Shown here: one piece after another, positions 9,921-18,607 of the stretch | Layout of the letters: each line of letters begins with the position of its first letter | Numbering within the stretch: position 1 is the stretch's first letter | Source of the DNA: Coprothermobacter sp. | GTDB taxonomy: Bacteria; Caldisericota; Caldisericia; Cryosericales; Cryosericaceae | Direction: 5' to 3' | NCBI GenBank assembly: GCA_013824685.1 | Contig: PNOG01000016.1 | Coordinates: forward strand, 1-32,616 | Length of the DNA: 32,616 bases | Made by a program: the position numbers and the translations under genes | Notes under the pieces: model-generated | What the model was told of the DNA's origin: nothing | What the model saw: only the letters and a program-made list of their open reading frames with translations | Databases searched by the model: none

Positions 9921-11655
9921 TTGTGGTTCCTCCTCCGAGCTGTGACTCGTAGATCTCGCGATATATGGGGCTCGTCTGCATCAGCTCCTGATGTGTTCCC
10001 TCGGCCGCAATGCGCCCCTTGTCGAGAACCAGGATCTTGTCGGCTGCCAGCACGGTGCTGATACGCTGGGCGACGATGAAGACGGTGCACTGGCTGTGCA
10101 GGAGCAACAGCGCTTCCTGGATGCGGGCTTCGGTGTCGACATCGACCGCGCTCGTGCTGTCGTCCAGAATGAGAATACTCGGCTTGAGGAGCAGGGCGCG
10201 GGCGATGGCGATGCGCTGCTTCTGACCCCCCGAGAGGTTGGCGCCGCGTTCCTCGACCATCGTGTCGTACCCCTTCGCGGTGCTGAGGATGAACTCCTCG
10301 GCCTGCGCGGCACGCGCCGCTGCCTCCACCTCCTCCTGACTAGCGTCGGGACGGCCGTAGCGTATGTTGTCCCGCAGGGTGCCCGTGAACAGCACGGCTT
10401 CCTGCAGTGCAATGCCCATGTGTCGGCGCAGTGACGCGAGAGTGACATCCCGCACATCGATCCCGTCGACCGTCACACTGCCGCCACACACGTCGTAGAA
10501 CCGCGGGATGAGGTGAACCAGCGTCGTCTTTCCCGAACCGGTCTCACCAAGGATCGCGACCGTCTGTCCTGGCTCGGCGGCGAAGCTCACATCCTGGAGC
10601 ACCGGTTCCCCGCACTCGTGGTCGTAGCTGAACGTCACGTGGTCAAAGGCCACCCTGCCACTGACGTCGGAAAGGTCGACGGCACCCGGCTGGTCGACGA
10701 TACTGCTCTTGGTGTCCAGCACACCATTGATGCGTCCCGCAGACGCCTCGGCCTGCGACAGCATGACGAGCAGCATGCCCATCATCAGCAGCGGGAACAT
10801 CGTGAACATCAGATAGTTGATGAATGCCATGAGCTGGCCTGTCGTCATCGTGCCGCCGATGGCCTGTCGTCCGCCGATGAGGATGACAAGCACCATGCCC
10901 AGGTTGATGATGACGGTCATGGTCGGCATGACCACGGCGAACAGCCTCTGAACGCGCTTGTTCTGATCCATGAGGTCGTCGTTGACCACGCCGAACCGAC
11001 GGTTCTCCTCGCTGGAACGGACAAATGCCTTCACGAGCCGCATGCCGGCCAGGTTCTCCTGCAGGACGGTGTTCAGGCGGTCCAGCTTTGCCTGGACGCG
11101 CAGGAAGATGGGCTGAGCCCTGGTGGACAGCACAACGATCATCGCGCCGGTCACCACCAAGAGTGCCACGACCCAGACCGCGAGGCGCGGGCTGGTGACC
11201 AGCATGAGCACGATGCTGCCAAGCATCATCAGCGGTGCGCGGGTCATGATGCGCAGTCCCATCTGGACGGTCTGTTGCACGCGGTTGACGTCGCTGGTCA
11301 GGTTGGTCATGAGTGCACCCGTGCGGTGGTCGTCGAGGTTGTCGAAACTGAAGCCCTGGATGTTGCGGAAGGTCGCCGCACGGACATCGGTCCCAAATCC
11401 GAGGGCCACGTCGACCGAGTAGCGCGTGTTGACGATGGAGACGACGGCGCCCAGCGCCGAGACGGCCAGCATGATGCCCATCGTCATCAGGACAGCGCGC
11501 ATGTCTCCCTTCGCAATGCCATTGTCGACGATGGCCTGGATGAGACGCGGAACTGCCAGATCAGTGAGGATGGAAACGGTCAGTGCAACCAGTGCTATAG
11601 TGGCCTTGTGTCGATACGGCTTTAGGTACCTGAGGATTTTCATGAGGTTAGACAT
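9913..11655 (-). CDS. ABC exporter half-transporter with degenerate catalytic site (TM287/LmrC-like)
   Basis: This encodes 580 residues: a six-helix membrane domain followed by an ATPase domain. Walker A is GETGSGKT (370-377) and the signature is LSGGQ (474-478). Walker B reads ILILDDSTSAVD, so Asp499 replaces the catalytic Glu. The H-loop reads IVAQRIST, so Gln530 replaces the switch His. This matches the non-hydrolysing half of TM287/288-type heterodimers, which binds ATP but does not hydrolyse it efficiently. The consensus half is the next gene, overlapping by 8 bases. The start also overlaps the TetR gene by 8 bases; an internal ATG at 11643 is possible. Repressor and both halves therefore form one tightly coupled operon. 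Confidence 0.92.
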   Translation of the reverse strand: MSNLMKILRYLKPYRHKATIALVALTVSILTDLAVPRLIQAIVDNGIAKGDMRAVLMTMGIMLAVSALGAVVSIVNTRYSVDVALGFGTDVRAATFRNIQGFSFDNLDDHRTGALMTNLTSDVNRVQQTVQMGLRIMTRAPLMMLGSIVLMLVTSPRLAVWVVALLVVTGAMIVVLSTRAQPIFLRVQAKLDRLNTVLQENLAGMRLVKAFVRSSEENRRFGVVNDDLMDQNKRVQRLFAVVMPTMTVIINLGMVLVILIGGRQAIGGTMTTGQLMAFINYLMFTMFPLLMMGMLLVMLSQAEASAGRINGVLDTKSSIVDQPGAVDLSDVSGRVAFDHVTFSYDHECGEPVLQDVSFAAEPGQTVAILGETGSGKTTLVHLIPRFYDVCGGSVTVDGIDVRDVTLASLRRHMGIALQEAVLFTGTLRDNIRYGRPDASQEEVEAAARAAQAEEFILSTAKGYDTMVEERGANLSGGQKQRIAIARALLLKPSILILDDSTSAVDVDTEARIQEALLLLHSQCTVFIVAQRISTVLAADKILVLDKGRIAAEGTHQELMQTSPIYREIYESQLGGGTTNG

Positions 11656-12295
11656 CTGGCGTTCCCTTCGGCTTCATCAGCCCGTACAGCAGGAGGTCGG
11701 CCGTCACATGCGCCGCGCGCTCCCGTACTCCTGGATCTTCGGAGCTCCCGGTATGCCGCAGCAACGGCATCATGGAGGCCATGAGCGCGCCGATGAGTGC
11801 CTGTGCAGCGTACACAGGATCCATCGGTCGGAGCCATCCGGCTGCGATGCCACGTTCCATGAGGCCTGCGACCCGGATGACCGTCTCGTGCATATGACCC
11901 GCCTGATACTGGCGGAACAGCTCGTCGTCCGTCCACGCCTCCTTGATGATCGTACGTATCCAGGGTTGTTCGGGACCAGGTTCCAACACGGCCCGCTCAA
12001 TGAGATGGACGAACCCCTCACGGTCGGTCATGCCTTCAGCTTCCACCATCAGACGGTCCACGGGGGTTGGAGAACGGGAGATGATGGCGACCAGGATGTC
12101 GCGCTTGCTGCTGAAGTAGTTGTAGAGACTGCCTTCGGCCATGTCGGCCGCCGCCGCGATTTCCCTGGTCGTCGCCTGCGCATATCCCTTGGTAGCGAAC
12201 ACCGAAGCCGCCGCCTGAAGGATTTCCTCCTGCCGGCGCTCAACGCGTCGTTCCCGCCGCGCAAGACCGTCCTGTTGGTTCAGATCATCAGCCAT
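11648..12295 (-). CDS. TetR-family repressor of the ABC exporter operon
   Basis: From the ATG at 12295 this gives 215 residues; GAAGGGAG lies 5-8 bases upstream. An upstream ATG pair at 12319-12325 would add up to 10 residues but would start inside the operator. The N-terminus has the TetR helix-turn-helix: EEILQAAASVFATKGYAQATTREIAAAADMA, then EGSLYNYFSSKRDIL. The remaining helices form the ligand-binding and dimer domain, with no recognisable ligand signature. It is the first gene of the operon and its stop overlaps the start of the ABC gene. Repression of its own operon through the palindrome at 12329-12344, relieved by a substrate of the pump, is the usual arrangement and is inferred here. 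Confidence 0.92.
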   Translation of the reverse strand: MADDLNQQDGLARRERRVERRQEEILQAAASVFATKGYAQATTREIAAAADMAEGSLYNYFSSKRDILVAIISRSPTPVDRLMVEAEGMTDREGFVHLIERAVLEPGPEQPWIRTIIKEAWTDDELFRQYQAGHMHETVIRVAGLMERGIAAGWLRPMDPVYAAQALIGALMASMMPLLRHTGSSEDPGVRERAAHVTADLLLYGLMKPKGTPDV

Positions 12296-12320
12296 CCCTA
12301 GACTCCCTTCTGAATCCATA

Positions 12321-12344
12321 CTCATTTTATGAGCGTCTGCTCAT
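12321..12344. promoter_or_regulatory. Palindromic operator for the TetR repressor
   Basis: ATGAGCGTCTGCTCAT at 12329-12344 has 6-bp arms around 4 bases. A second overlapping pair, CTCAT at 12321-12325 and ATGAG at 12329-12333, adds a third half-site. It lies just downstream of the -10 box at 12354-12359 on the minus strand, so bound repressor would block transcription of the TetR-ABC operon. Confidence 0.7.
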
Positions 12345-12353
12345 TAGTCTGCC

Positions 12354-12359
12354 ATTATA
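12354..12359 (-). promoter_or_regulatory. -10 box of the TetR-ABC operon promoter
   Basis: The minus strand reads a perfect TATAAT. The -35 region 17 bases upstream is poor (TTAGTA). Transcription would start near 12347, directly at the operator, which supports a repressed promoter. Confidence 0.6.
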
Positions 12360-12538
12360 GACGCAAATCAGTTCTGTACTAACCATTGGAGTACGAAGGT
12401 CCTTCACGGATGACGCCGAACCTTGAGAGACCAGGTCTGAACGTCATGCCGGACTGGCAAGACACGTGTTCCGGTGAACCATCAGGCGGGAGCGCACAAT
12501 GGTTGACAACCCCTTCCTGTGGATCGCCGTCGGCCACC

Positions 12539-12566
12539 TTGCACAGCACCCGTTCTCCGTCATAAT
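12539..12566 (+). promoter_or_regulatory. Possible promoter for the PAS/GAF hybrid kinase
   Basis: TTGCAC at 12539-12544 and CATAAT at 12561-12566 are 16 bases apart. Transcription near 12573 would make the ATG at 12576 almost leaderless and supports the start at 12624. A short palindrome, GGTTGACAACC at 12501-12511, lies upstream. This accounts for the plus-strand half of the 12296-12623 gap. Confidence 0.4.
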
Positions 12567-12623
12567 GGGAACGATATGGAGAAGAAACCATGGCGCGAGA
12601 ACAATCGTGGTGATGAGGCTGGG

Positions 12624-15600
12624 ATGAGCGACAGGAACGTGCCGGTCACGGAGGATACAGCAAACGACCAGGAGTTGACCCGATTGATGGCAGGTCTGCC
12701 CGGTATGGTCTACCGAGCCTCTGCTCAACCTCCATTCGCGTTCGAACTGGTCGGTGGAGGGTATGAGCACATCCTGGGCCGTTCCTCCGACGAACTCACG
12801 AGGAAGCTGGACGTCCGCTCCAAGCTCATGTACCCCGATGACGTCGCTCGCTACCAGGCCATCGTGGAGAACGCCGTGAACCACGGTGAGACGTTTCAGA
12901 TCGAGTACAGCGTCATCTACCCTGACACCACAGAACGAGTGGTGTGGGAGCAGGGCAGACCCATCCGCGCACCCGACGGATCCTGCGTCATCGAAGGAAG
13001 CATCATCGACATCGAGGGACCAGTATACGCACGGAAGGTGCAGGACGCCACGTATCGCATCTCCCAGGCGGCAGTGTCCGCTGAGAGTCTGCAGGAGCTG
13101 TATAGCCGCATCCACCACATCATTACCGAGCTGATGCCGTCCGAAAACCTGTACATCGCACTCCGGGATCCACAGACAGGGTTCATTGCATATCCCTACT
13201 ATATCGACGAATGCGACGTCGTGCCTCCCGATCCACAGACAGCGGAGACGGGCCTCACGGCATACATCCTGCGCACCGGCATACCACTGCTCATGAGCGA
13301 ATTCGCTGAAGCAGAGCCGGTCAAATCCGGAAGTGTTACTCCCACGGGAACACCTCCCATCAGCTGGCTCGGTGTCCCGCTGCGGCTGAAGGGAAAGCCG
13401 GTCGGCGTCCTCGCCATTCAGGTCTATCATGGCTCCTATCGATACACGGAGGATGACCGCAACGTGCTGTCGTTTGTCGGTGATCAGATTGCGGTCGCCA
13501 TCGAGCGTCGACGTGCCGCAGTATCCATCCGGGAGAGCGAACTGCGCTACCGGTTGCTCTTCGAAGACGCCCCCGTCGCTCTCTGGGAGGAGGATTACTC
13601 CGAACTCAGTAAGCGTCTGAAGCAGGTGTTTCCGCCGGGAACAGGAGACATCGCCGTGTGGCTGCACTCCCACCCCGAGGTCGTCCGGGAGCTTGCATCG
13701 CTCGTCCGTGTCACCGATGTCAACCGTGCAGCCCTTAGACTCACCGGCGCCAGCCAGAAGAGCGAACTGCTTGGCTCTCTCGTGTCGAGCATGCCTGACG
13801 AGGCCCTCGAGCGCTTCGAGCTCCAACTCGTCCACATCGCCGGTGGAGACCTCTCCTTCCAATGGGAAGGGGCTGCCTCCACCGTGCAAGGGGAACCTCT
13901 CTCCATTTCGATGCACTGGATGGTCGCACCAGGCGATGAGGAGAATCTGCGCAGAGTCCTTGTCGCGATGGTCGACGTCACGGACCGTGTGGCCGCCGAG
14001 AGCTCCCTGCGGGACTCCGAGGAGCGGATGCGTGCTCTGTTCGCCGCCATGAACGACGTCATCGTCATCCTGGACCGAGGCGGCAGATGCATCGAGGTGG
14101 TTTCCACTGGGGTATCGCGGCAGTACTCAGCGGCCCGCCTCGTCGGCAGGAGTGCACGCGAGGTCTTCACTCCGGAGGCTGCCGAGGCGGTTTTCGCCCA
14201 GATTCAGCGAGCTCTTGGTGAGCACGTGACGACCGAAGTGGGGTTCACCCACAACATCTCCAGGTCTCGGCATTGGTTCGAGGTCCGCATCAGTCCGCTC
14301 TCGGAGGAGCGGGTCCTGCTGGTCGCGCATGACGCGACAGCTCGCCATGACGCACAGGAAGCAGCGCGCGCCGAGGCGTCCAAGGCCGAAACCTACTTCA
14401 ACACGTCAGGGGTCATCATGGAAGTCATCGACACCGACCTCCGGCTCGTGCGCCTCAACCAGAAAGGCTATGACTTCTTCGGATACGCGCCGGACGAGAT
14501 CGTGGGCAAGGACTGGTTCGACATCAAGCTGCCAAAACGCGAGCGCGACAAGATCAAAGCGTTGGTCCGCAGCGAGCTTGCAGGGCAGCCCCTCCCCGTC
14601 TCCAACGAAGGACTGGTTGTCACGCGCAGTGGCGAGGAACACATCGTCGAATGGCATGACTCCCTGCTAAAGGACCAAAACGGCCGGGTGACCGGGCTCA
14701 TGTCCTCGGGCGTTGACGTTACCGAACGACGGCGTCTCGAACACGAGCTTCAGCGGATGGACAAGCTGGAGTCACTGGGCATCCTGGCAGGTGGCATCGC
14801 CCATGACTTCAACAACATGTTGACCGGTATCATCGGCAACATCAATCTGGCTCGCATCGAGGACGACACGGACCGTTCCCGCGAACTGCTGCAGGAGGCA
14901 GAGCAGGAGATCCTCCAGGCTCGCGGGCTGTCGCAGCAGCTGCTGACCTTCGCCAAGGGAGGGGCTCCCATCCGTTCCGTTCAGGACCTTGCTCACATCC
15001 TGCGGGAAGCGGTCAGCTTCGCCTTGCGCGGTTCTGATGTTTCCGCTTCGTTCGACTTGCCCACGGACCTGTGGTGGGCAAGCGTCGACAAGGGTCAGCT
15101 GTCTCAGGTCTTCTCCAACATCGTCATCAACGCTGACGAGGCGATGCCTGCTGGAGGGACGATTTCCATCGTTGCACGCAACGTCACCATAGAGGCCGGC
15201 ACATACCCGGACTTGGCTCCAGGCGACTATGTCCGCATTAACCTCAGCGACACTGGCATAGGGATCGCCGAGACGGACCTTCGCAGGATCTTCGATCCGT
15301 TCTTCAGTACAAAGCGCCGTGGCAGTGGCCTTGGCCTGGCGACGTCGTATGCCGTCGTCCACAAGCATGCCGGATACATCGACGTTGCCTCGACACCAGG
15401 TGCCGGCACGACCTTCTCGATCCTCCTGCCGGCTGCCCCCGCCGGTCCATCCAGTCAGTCGTCCGAGACAGCACCCCGGTTCAGTGGACACGGCCGCGTC
15501 CTGGTCATGGACGACGAACCCACGGTGCGACAGGTGGCGGTTGCGATGCTGAAAAAACTTGGATATGAGGCCGAGGCCGTCTCTGACGGGGCCAGTGCAC

Positions 15601-15872
15601 TTCGTGCTGATGCAGAGGCCTGTGCCGCCGGGCGTCCTTTCAGCATTATCATCATGGACCTGACGATCCCAGGTGGCATGGGAGGCGAAGAGGCGGTCGT
15701 GGCACTCCGCGGCCAGCGCACGACGGCGCGCCTCATCGCCTCGAGTGGATATGCCACCGATCCTGTCATGGCTCAGTACCGTTCCTATCAGTTCGACGCC
15801 GTCCTGGCAAAACCGTACAGCTTCGCTGAACTGACGTCGGTCCTCGCCTCTCTTTTGGATGGCAGAGGCTGA
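12624..15872 (+). CDS. Multi-sensor hybrid histidine kinase (PAS-GAF-PAS-HisKA-HATPase-REC)
   Basis: From the ATG at 12624 (GAGG at 12615-12618) this gives 1082 residues; an in-frame ATG at 12576 would add 16. No membrane segment is visible, so the kinase should be cytoplasmic. A PAS-like domain (about 25-132) is followed by GAF (about 140-297), then two or three further PAS domains up to about 710; the last is clear (VIDTDLRLVRLNQKGYDFFG). The H-box [18 protein letters not shown] has His727. The ATPase domain has NIVINADEAM, DTGIGI and GSGLGLATSYA. The receiver has VMDDEP, Asp1012 (IIMDLTIPGGMGG) and AKPYS. There is no output domain. The kinase core is closely similar to those of its two neighbours, pointing to family expansion. 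The signal is unknown. Confidence 0.92.
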   Translation: MSDRNVPVTEDTANDQELTRLMAGLPGMVYRASAQPPFAFELVGGGYEHILGRSSDELTRKLDVRSKLMYPDDVARYQAIVENAVNHGETFQIEYSVIYPDTTERVVWEQGRPIRAPDGSCVIEGSIIDIEGPVYARKVQDATYRISQAAVSAESLQELYSRIHHIITELMPSENLYIALRDPQTGFIAYPYYIDECDVVPPDPQTAETGLTAYILRTGIPLLMSEFAEAEPVKSGSVTPTGTPPISWLGVPLRLKGKPVGVLAIQVYHGSYRYTEDDRNVLSFVGDQIAVAIERRRAAVSIRESELRYRLLFEDAPVALWEEDYSELSKRLKQVFPPGTGDIAVWLHSHPEVVRELASLVRVTDVNRAALRLTGASQKSELLGSLVSSMPDEALERFELQLVHIAGGDLSFQWEGAASTVQGEPLSISMHWMVAPGDEENLRRVLVAMVDVTDRVAAESSLRDSEERMRALFAAMNDVIVILDRGGRCIEVVSTGVSRQYSAARLVGRSAREVFTPEAAEAVFAQIQRALGEHVTTEVGFTHNISRSRHWFEVRISPLSEERVLLVAHDATARHDAQEAARAEASKAETYFNTSGVIMEVIDTDLRLVRLNQKGYDFFGYAPDEIVGKDWFDIKLPKRERDKIKALVRSELAGQPLPVSNEGLVVTRSGEEHIVEWHDSLLKDQNGRVTGLMSSGVDVTERRRLEHELQRMDKLESLGILAGGIAHDFNNMLTGIIGNINLARIEDDTDRSRELLQEAEQEILQARGLSQQLLTFAKGGAPIRSVQDLAHILREAVSFALRGSDVSASFDLPTDLWWASVDKGQLSQVFSNIVINADEAMPAGGTISIVARNVTIEAGTYPDLAPGDYVRINLSDTGIGIAETDLRRIFDPFFSTKRRGSGLGLATSYAVVHKHAGYIDVASTPGAGTTFSILLPAAPAGPSSQSSETAPRFSGHGRVLVMDDEPTVRQVAVAMLKKLGYEAEAVSDGASALRADAEACAAGRPFSIIIMDLTIPGGMGGEEAVVALRGQRTTARLIASSGYATDPVMAQYRSYQFDAVLAKPYSFAELTSVLASLLDGRG

Positions 15873-15933
15873 ACGTCACAATAGTCGTGTGTCACTGTTC
15901 GTGCCCTGGCGATTGTGGCTCGGAGGAATACGC

Positions 15934-18570
15934 ATGAAGGCATCTCGTCTGGCCATACTGCTCGTCCTGGCTGCAGCTCTGACAGTACTGCTGGGGATTC
16001 CACCCGATGTTGTGGCAGCGCCTCCCAGCAGCGTCCTCATCCTCAACTCCTACCACCAGGGCTACTCATGGACGGACGGTGAGGTCGCAGGGATCCGCAG
16101 TGTCCTCGACGACTCGCCGTCGAGGGTCCAGCTCTCTGCAGAGTACCTCGACTGGCACCGGTTCCCCTCACAGGAGAATCACGATCAGGTCGAGACGCTG
16201 CTGCAGACCCGCTATGGCGCCAGCAAACCCGACGTCCTGATCGTCACTGACAATCCGGCACTGGAGTTCGCACTGGACCACCGCAGCACTCTATTTGCCG
16301 GCATACCCATTGTGTTCTGCGGCATCAACAACTATGAGACGTCCTTGCTCCGGGGAGCGAACAATGTTACGGGTGTTGCCGAGGAGATCGACCCCGCGGG
16401 GACACTTGCGCTGGCGCTCAGGCTGCATAAGCGCTCCACCAGCGTCTACGTCATCACCGACTTCACTGAGACAGGAATTGCTGTTCGCCGAACTATCCAG
16501 ATGGTCATCCCCGAGTTTCAGGACCGCGCTGCGTTCGCGTTCTCCCCTGATGCAACAGTCGCAGAACTCATGGACGCCGCAGCAGCACTTCCCGGAGGTA
16601 CTATCATCCTGGCTGCCCCGTTCGTCCGCGACCGCGATGGCGTGTTCATAGACATGCCAGAATTCACTGCTGAGCTCGCCCGGCACACCAGTCTTCCCAT
16701 CTACGGCCTCTATGAGCAGGGCCTGGGTCAGGGCATCGTCGGCGGCGTGCTCACCAGCCCTCAGCTGGGGGGTGCAACAGCGGGCGAACTCGCCGTGCGC
16801 GTCCTGGCCGGTGAGCCCGCCGGTTCAATCCCAGTGGTGACCAGGCAGTCAACGCACGCGGCGTTTGACTGGAACAGACTGGAGGCATTCGGCATCCCGG
16901 TGTCCAGCCTGCCTGTCGGGGCTACGGTGATCAACCGCCCCGTCACCATCCTGGACACCAACCGCAGGCTTGTCGTCCTTACTGCCGTGGTCATGTTGCT
17001 GCTGGTGCTGGGCATTGCCTTCCTTGGGGTCAATGACGTCCGGCGCGAACGGGCCGAGGCCAAGGCGCTTCGCCTGGCTACCGCCATCGAACAGGCCGCC
17101 GAGGCTATCGCCATCACCGATCCCGATGGCGTCGTTACGTACATCAACCCTGCATTCGAGAACGCCACCGGGTTCCCGGACGTGGACAGCACAGGACGCA
17201 ACATCCGCGAACTCCTGGGCGACGAGGTTGCCGTCCCTCTCGAACGACGTGAACAGGAGAACCTGAACACCTACGACAGCTGGAAGAAGAAAATCACCAG
17301 TGTTCGCAAGGATGGCAGCCTGGTGGAACTCGACTTGACGGTCAGTCCCGTCCGTGGCCCCGGTGACGAGGTTGCCAACTACACCTACGTCGGGCGTGAC
17401 ATCACCCAGGAGGCTGCTCTCGAGGAGCAGTTGCGCCAGTCCCAGAAGCTGGAAGGGATCGGACTCCTGGCTGGTGGTGTCGCCCACGATTTCAACAACA
17501 TCCTGACGGGCATCCTGGGATATGCCAATATGCTGGAGCCGGACGCCGCTCCCGGGAGTACCATGCAGGAGGGTCTGCATGTCATCCAGCAGGCGGCCGA
17601 GCGAGCGGCCGAGCTCACCAAGCAGCTGTTGAGCTTCGCGAGGCGGGGCAAGCGCCAGAACACTACCGTCGACCTCAACAGCACCATCCTCGAGGTCGTG
17701 TCGCTGCTTACCCGAACGGTCAACAAGAACATCAGTGTGACCGAGCACTTCGATACAGACCAGGCAACGGTCCTGGGAGACCCCGGACAACTCCAGCAGG
17801 TCGCCCTCAACCTGGCCATCAATGGGCGCGACGCGATGCCGCAGGGTGGGACCCTGACGTTCCGGACATGGTGCCAACTCTTCGACGGCGAACAGCTCAT
17901 GGCACACCCCGGGGCGAAGCCAGGTATGTTTGTTGCGTTATCCGTTGCGGACACTGGTGTCGGCATCGAGAAAAAGAACCTCCGCCGCATCTTCGAGCCG
18001 TTCTTCACCACCAAGGACGCAGGAAAGGGGACCGGCATGGGACTTGCTATGGTGTACGGGATCGTGAAGGCACATCAAGGGTTCATCGACGTCGAGAGCG
18101 AAATGGGCAAGGGGGCCACGTTTACCGCGTACCTCCCGGCAACCGACCTTGTACCTGTGACTGCGCACCCTGCCGGTCTTCCACGCAAGGGACACGGACG
18201 CATCCTGGTCGTCGACGACGAAGAAGTCGTCCGCAAGCTGGCGCGCGAGATGCTGCGCCGGGCAGGGTACGACGTCGTCACCGCCGCCGGTGCCACAGAG
18301 GCAGTGACATGGTACCGTGCGCATCCCCATGAAACTGACCTCGTCATCATCGACATGGTCATGCCCGGCAAGGATGGTCAGGAATGTTTCAAAGCCCTCA
18401 GGGCCATCGACCCCGACGTGCGCGCCATCCTGTCGACGGGCTACGGTCTCGATGGACATGCGCAGGATACCCTCGATGCAGGCATGGTCGGCTACGTACA
18501 GAAACCGTATCACATGCAGGACCTCGTCACTGCAGTCGCCGACGCACTCGCGGACAGACCATCCGCCTGA
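15934..18570 (+). CDS. Hybrid histidine kinase with periplasmic substrate-binding sensor (SBP-TM-PAS-HisKA-HATPase-REC)
   Basis: The ATG at 15934 follows GGAGGA at 15922-15927 and begins a signal peptide (MKASRLAILLVLAAALTVLL, then VVAA). This gives 878 residues; an ATG at 15859 inside the previous gene would put 25 extra residues before it. The extracytoplasmic part (about 30-345) opens with SSVLILNSYHQGYSWTDGE and resembles the ABC substrate-binding-like sensor domain (PF04392 type). A membrane segment (about 346-368) leads to PAS (about 375-492), the H-box AGGVAHDFNNILTGILGY with His518, the ATPase domain with GTGMGLAMVYG, and a receiver with VVDDEE, Asp807 (IIDMVMPGK) and QKPYH. It probably senses a small external ligand. 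It lies 61 bases after the previous kinase and 37 before the NAD synthase-like gene. Confidence 0.92.
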   Translation: MKASRLAILLVLAAALTVLLGIPPDVVAAPPSSVLILNSYHQGYSWTDGEVAGIRSVLDDSPSRVQLSAEYLDWHRFPSQENHDQVETLLQTRYGASKPDVLIVTDNPALEFALDHRSTLFAGIPIVFCGINNYETSLLRGANNVTGVAEEIDPAGTLALALRLHKRSTSVYVITDFTETGIAVRRTIQMVIPEFQDRAAFAFSPDATVAELMDAAAALPGGTIILAAPFVRDRDGVFIDMPEFTAELARHTSLPIYGLYEQGLGQGIVGGVLTSPQLGGATAGELAVRVLAGEPAGSIPVVTRQSTHAAFDWNRLEAFGIPVSSLPVGATVINRPVTILDTNRRLVVLTAVVMLLLVLGIAFLGVNDVRRERAEAKALRLATAIEQAAEAIAITDPDGVVTYINPAFENATGFPDVDSTGRNIRELLGDEVAVPLERREQENLNTYDSWKKKITSVRKDGSLVELDLTVSPVRGPGDEVANYTYVGRDITQEAALEEQLRQSQKLEGIGLLAGGVAHDFNNILTGILGYANMLEPDAAPGSTMQEGLHVIQQAAERAAELTKQLLSFARRGKRQNTTVDLNSTILEVVSLLTRTVNKNISVTEHFDTDQATVLGDPGQLQQVALNLAINGRDAMPQGGTLTFRTWCQLFDGEQLMAHPGAKPGMFVALSVADTGVGIEKKNLRRIFEPFFTTKDAGKGTGMGLAMVYGIVKAHQGFIDVESEMGKGATFTAYLPATDLVPVTAHPAGLPRKGHGRILVVDDEEVVRKLAREMLRRAGYDVVTAAGATEAVTWYRAHPHETDLVIIDMVMPGKDGQECFKALRAIDPDVRAILSTGYGLDGHAQDTLDAGMVGYVQKPYHMQDLVTAVADALADRPSA

Positions 18571-18607
18571 CGCGCCGGACCGCCCATGACCGGAAGGAGG
18601 CACCGGG

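Noticed and set aside
10513-11625. 370-codon open frame on the plus strand opposite the degenerate ABC half-transporter
   Set aside because: It is antisense to a clear gene, its translation is rich in His, Asp and Arg without any recognisable domain, and no ribosome binding site precedes it. Long antisense frames are common in GC-rich coding DNA.
12503-12508. TTGACA as the -35 of the PAS/GAF kinase promoter
   Set aside because: The hexamer 17 bases downstream is GCCGTC, which is not a -10; the pair at 12539 and 12561 fits better.
12444-13916. 490-codon open frame on the minus strand opposite the PAS/GAF kinase
   Set aside because: It overlaps clear PAS and GAF coding sequence on the other strand and shows no domain or start signal of its own.
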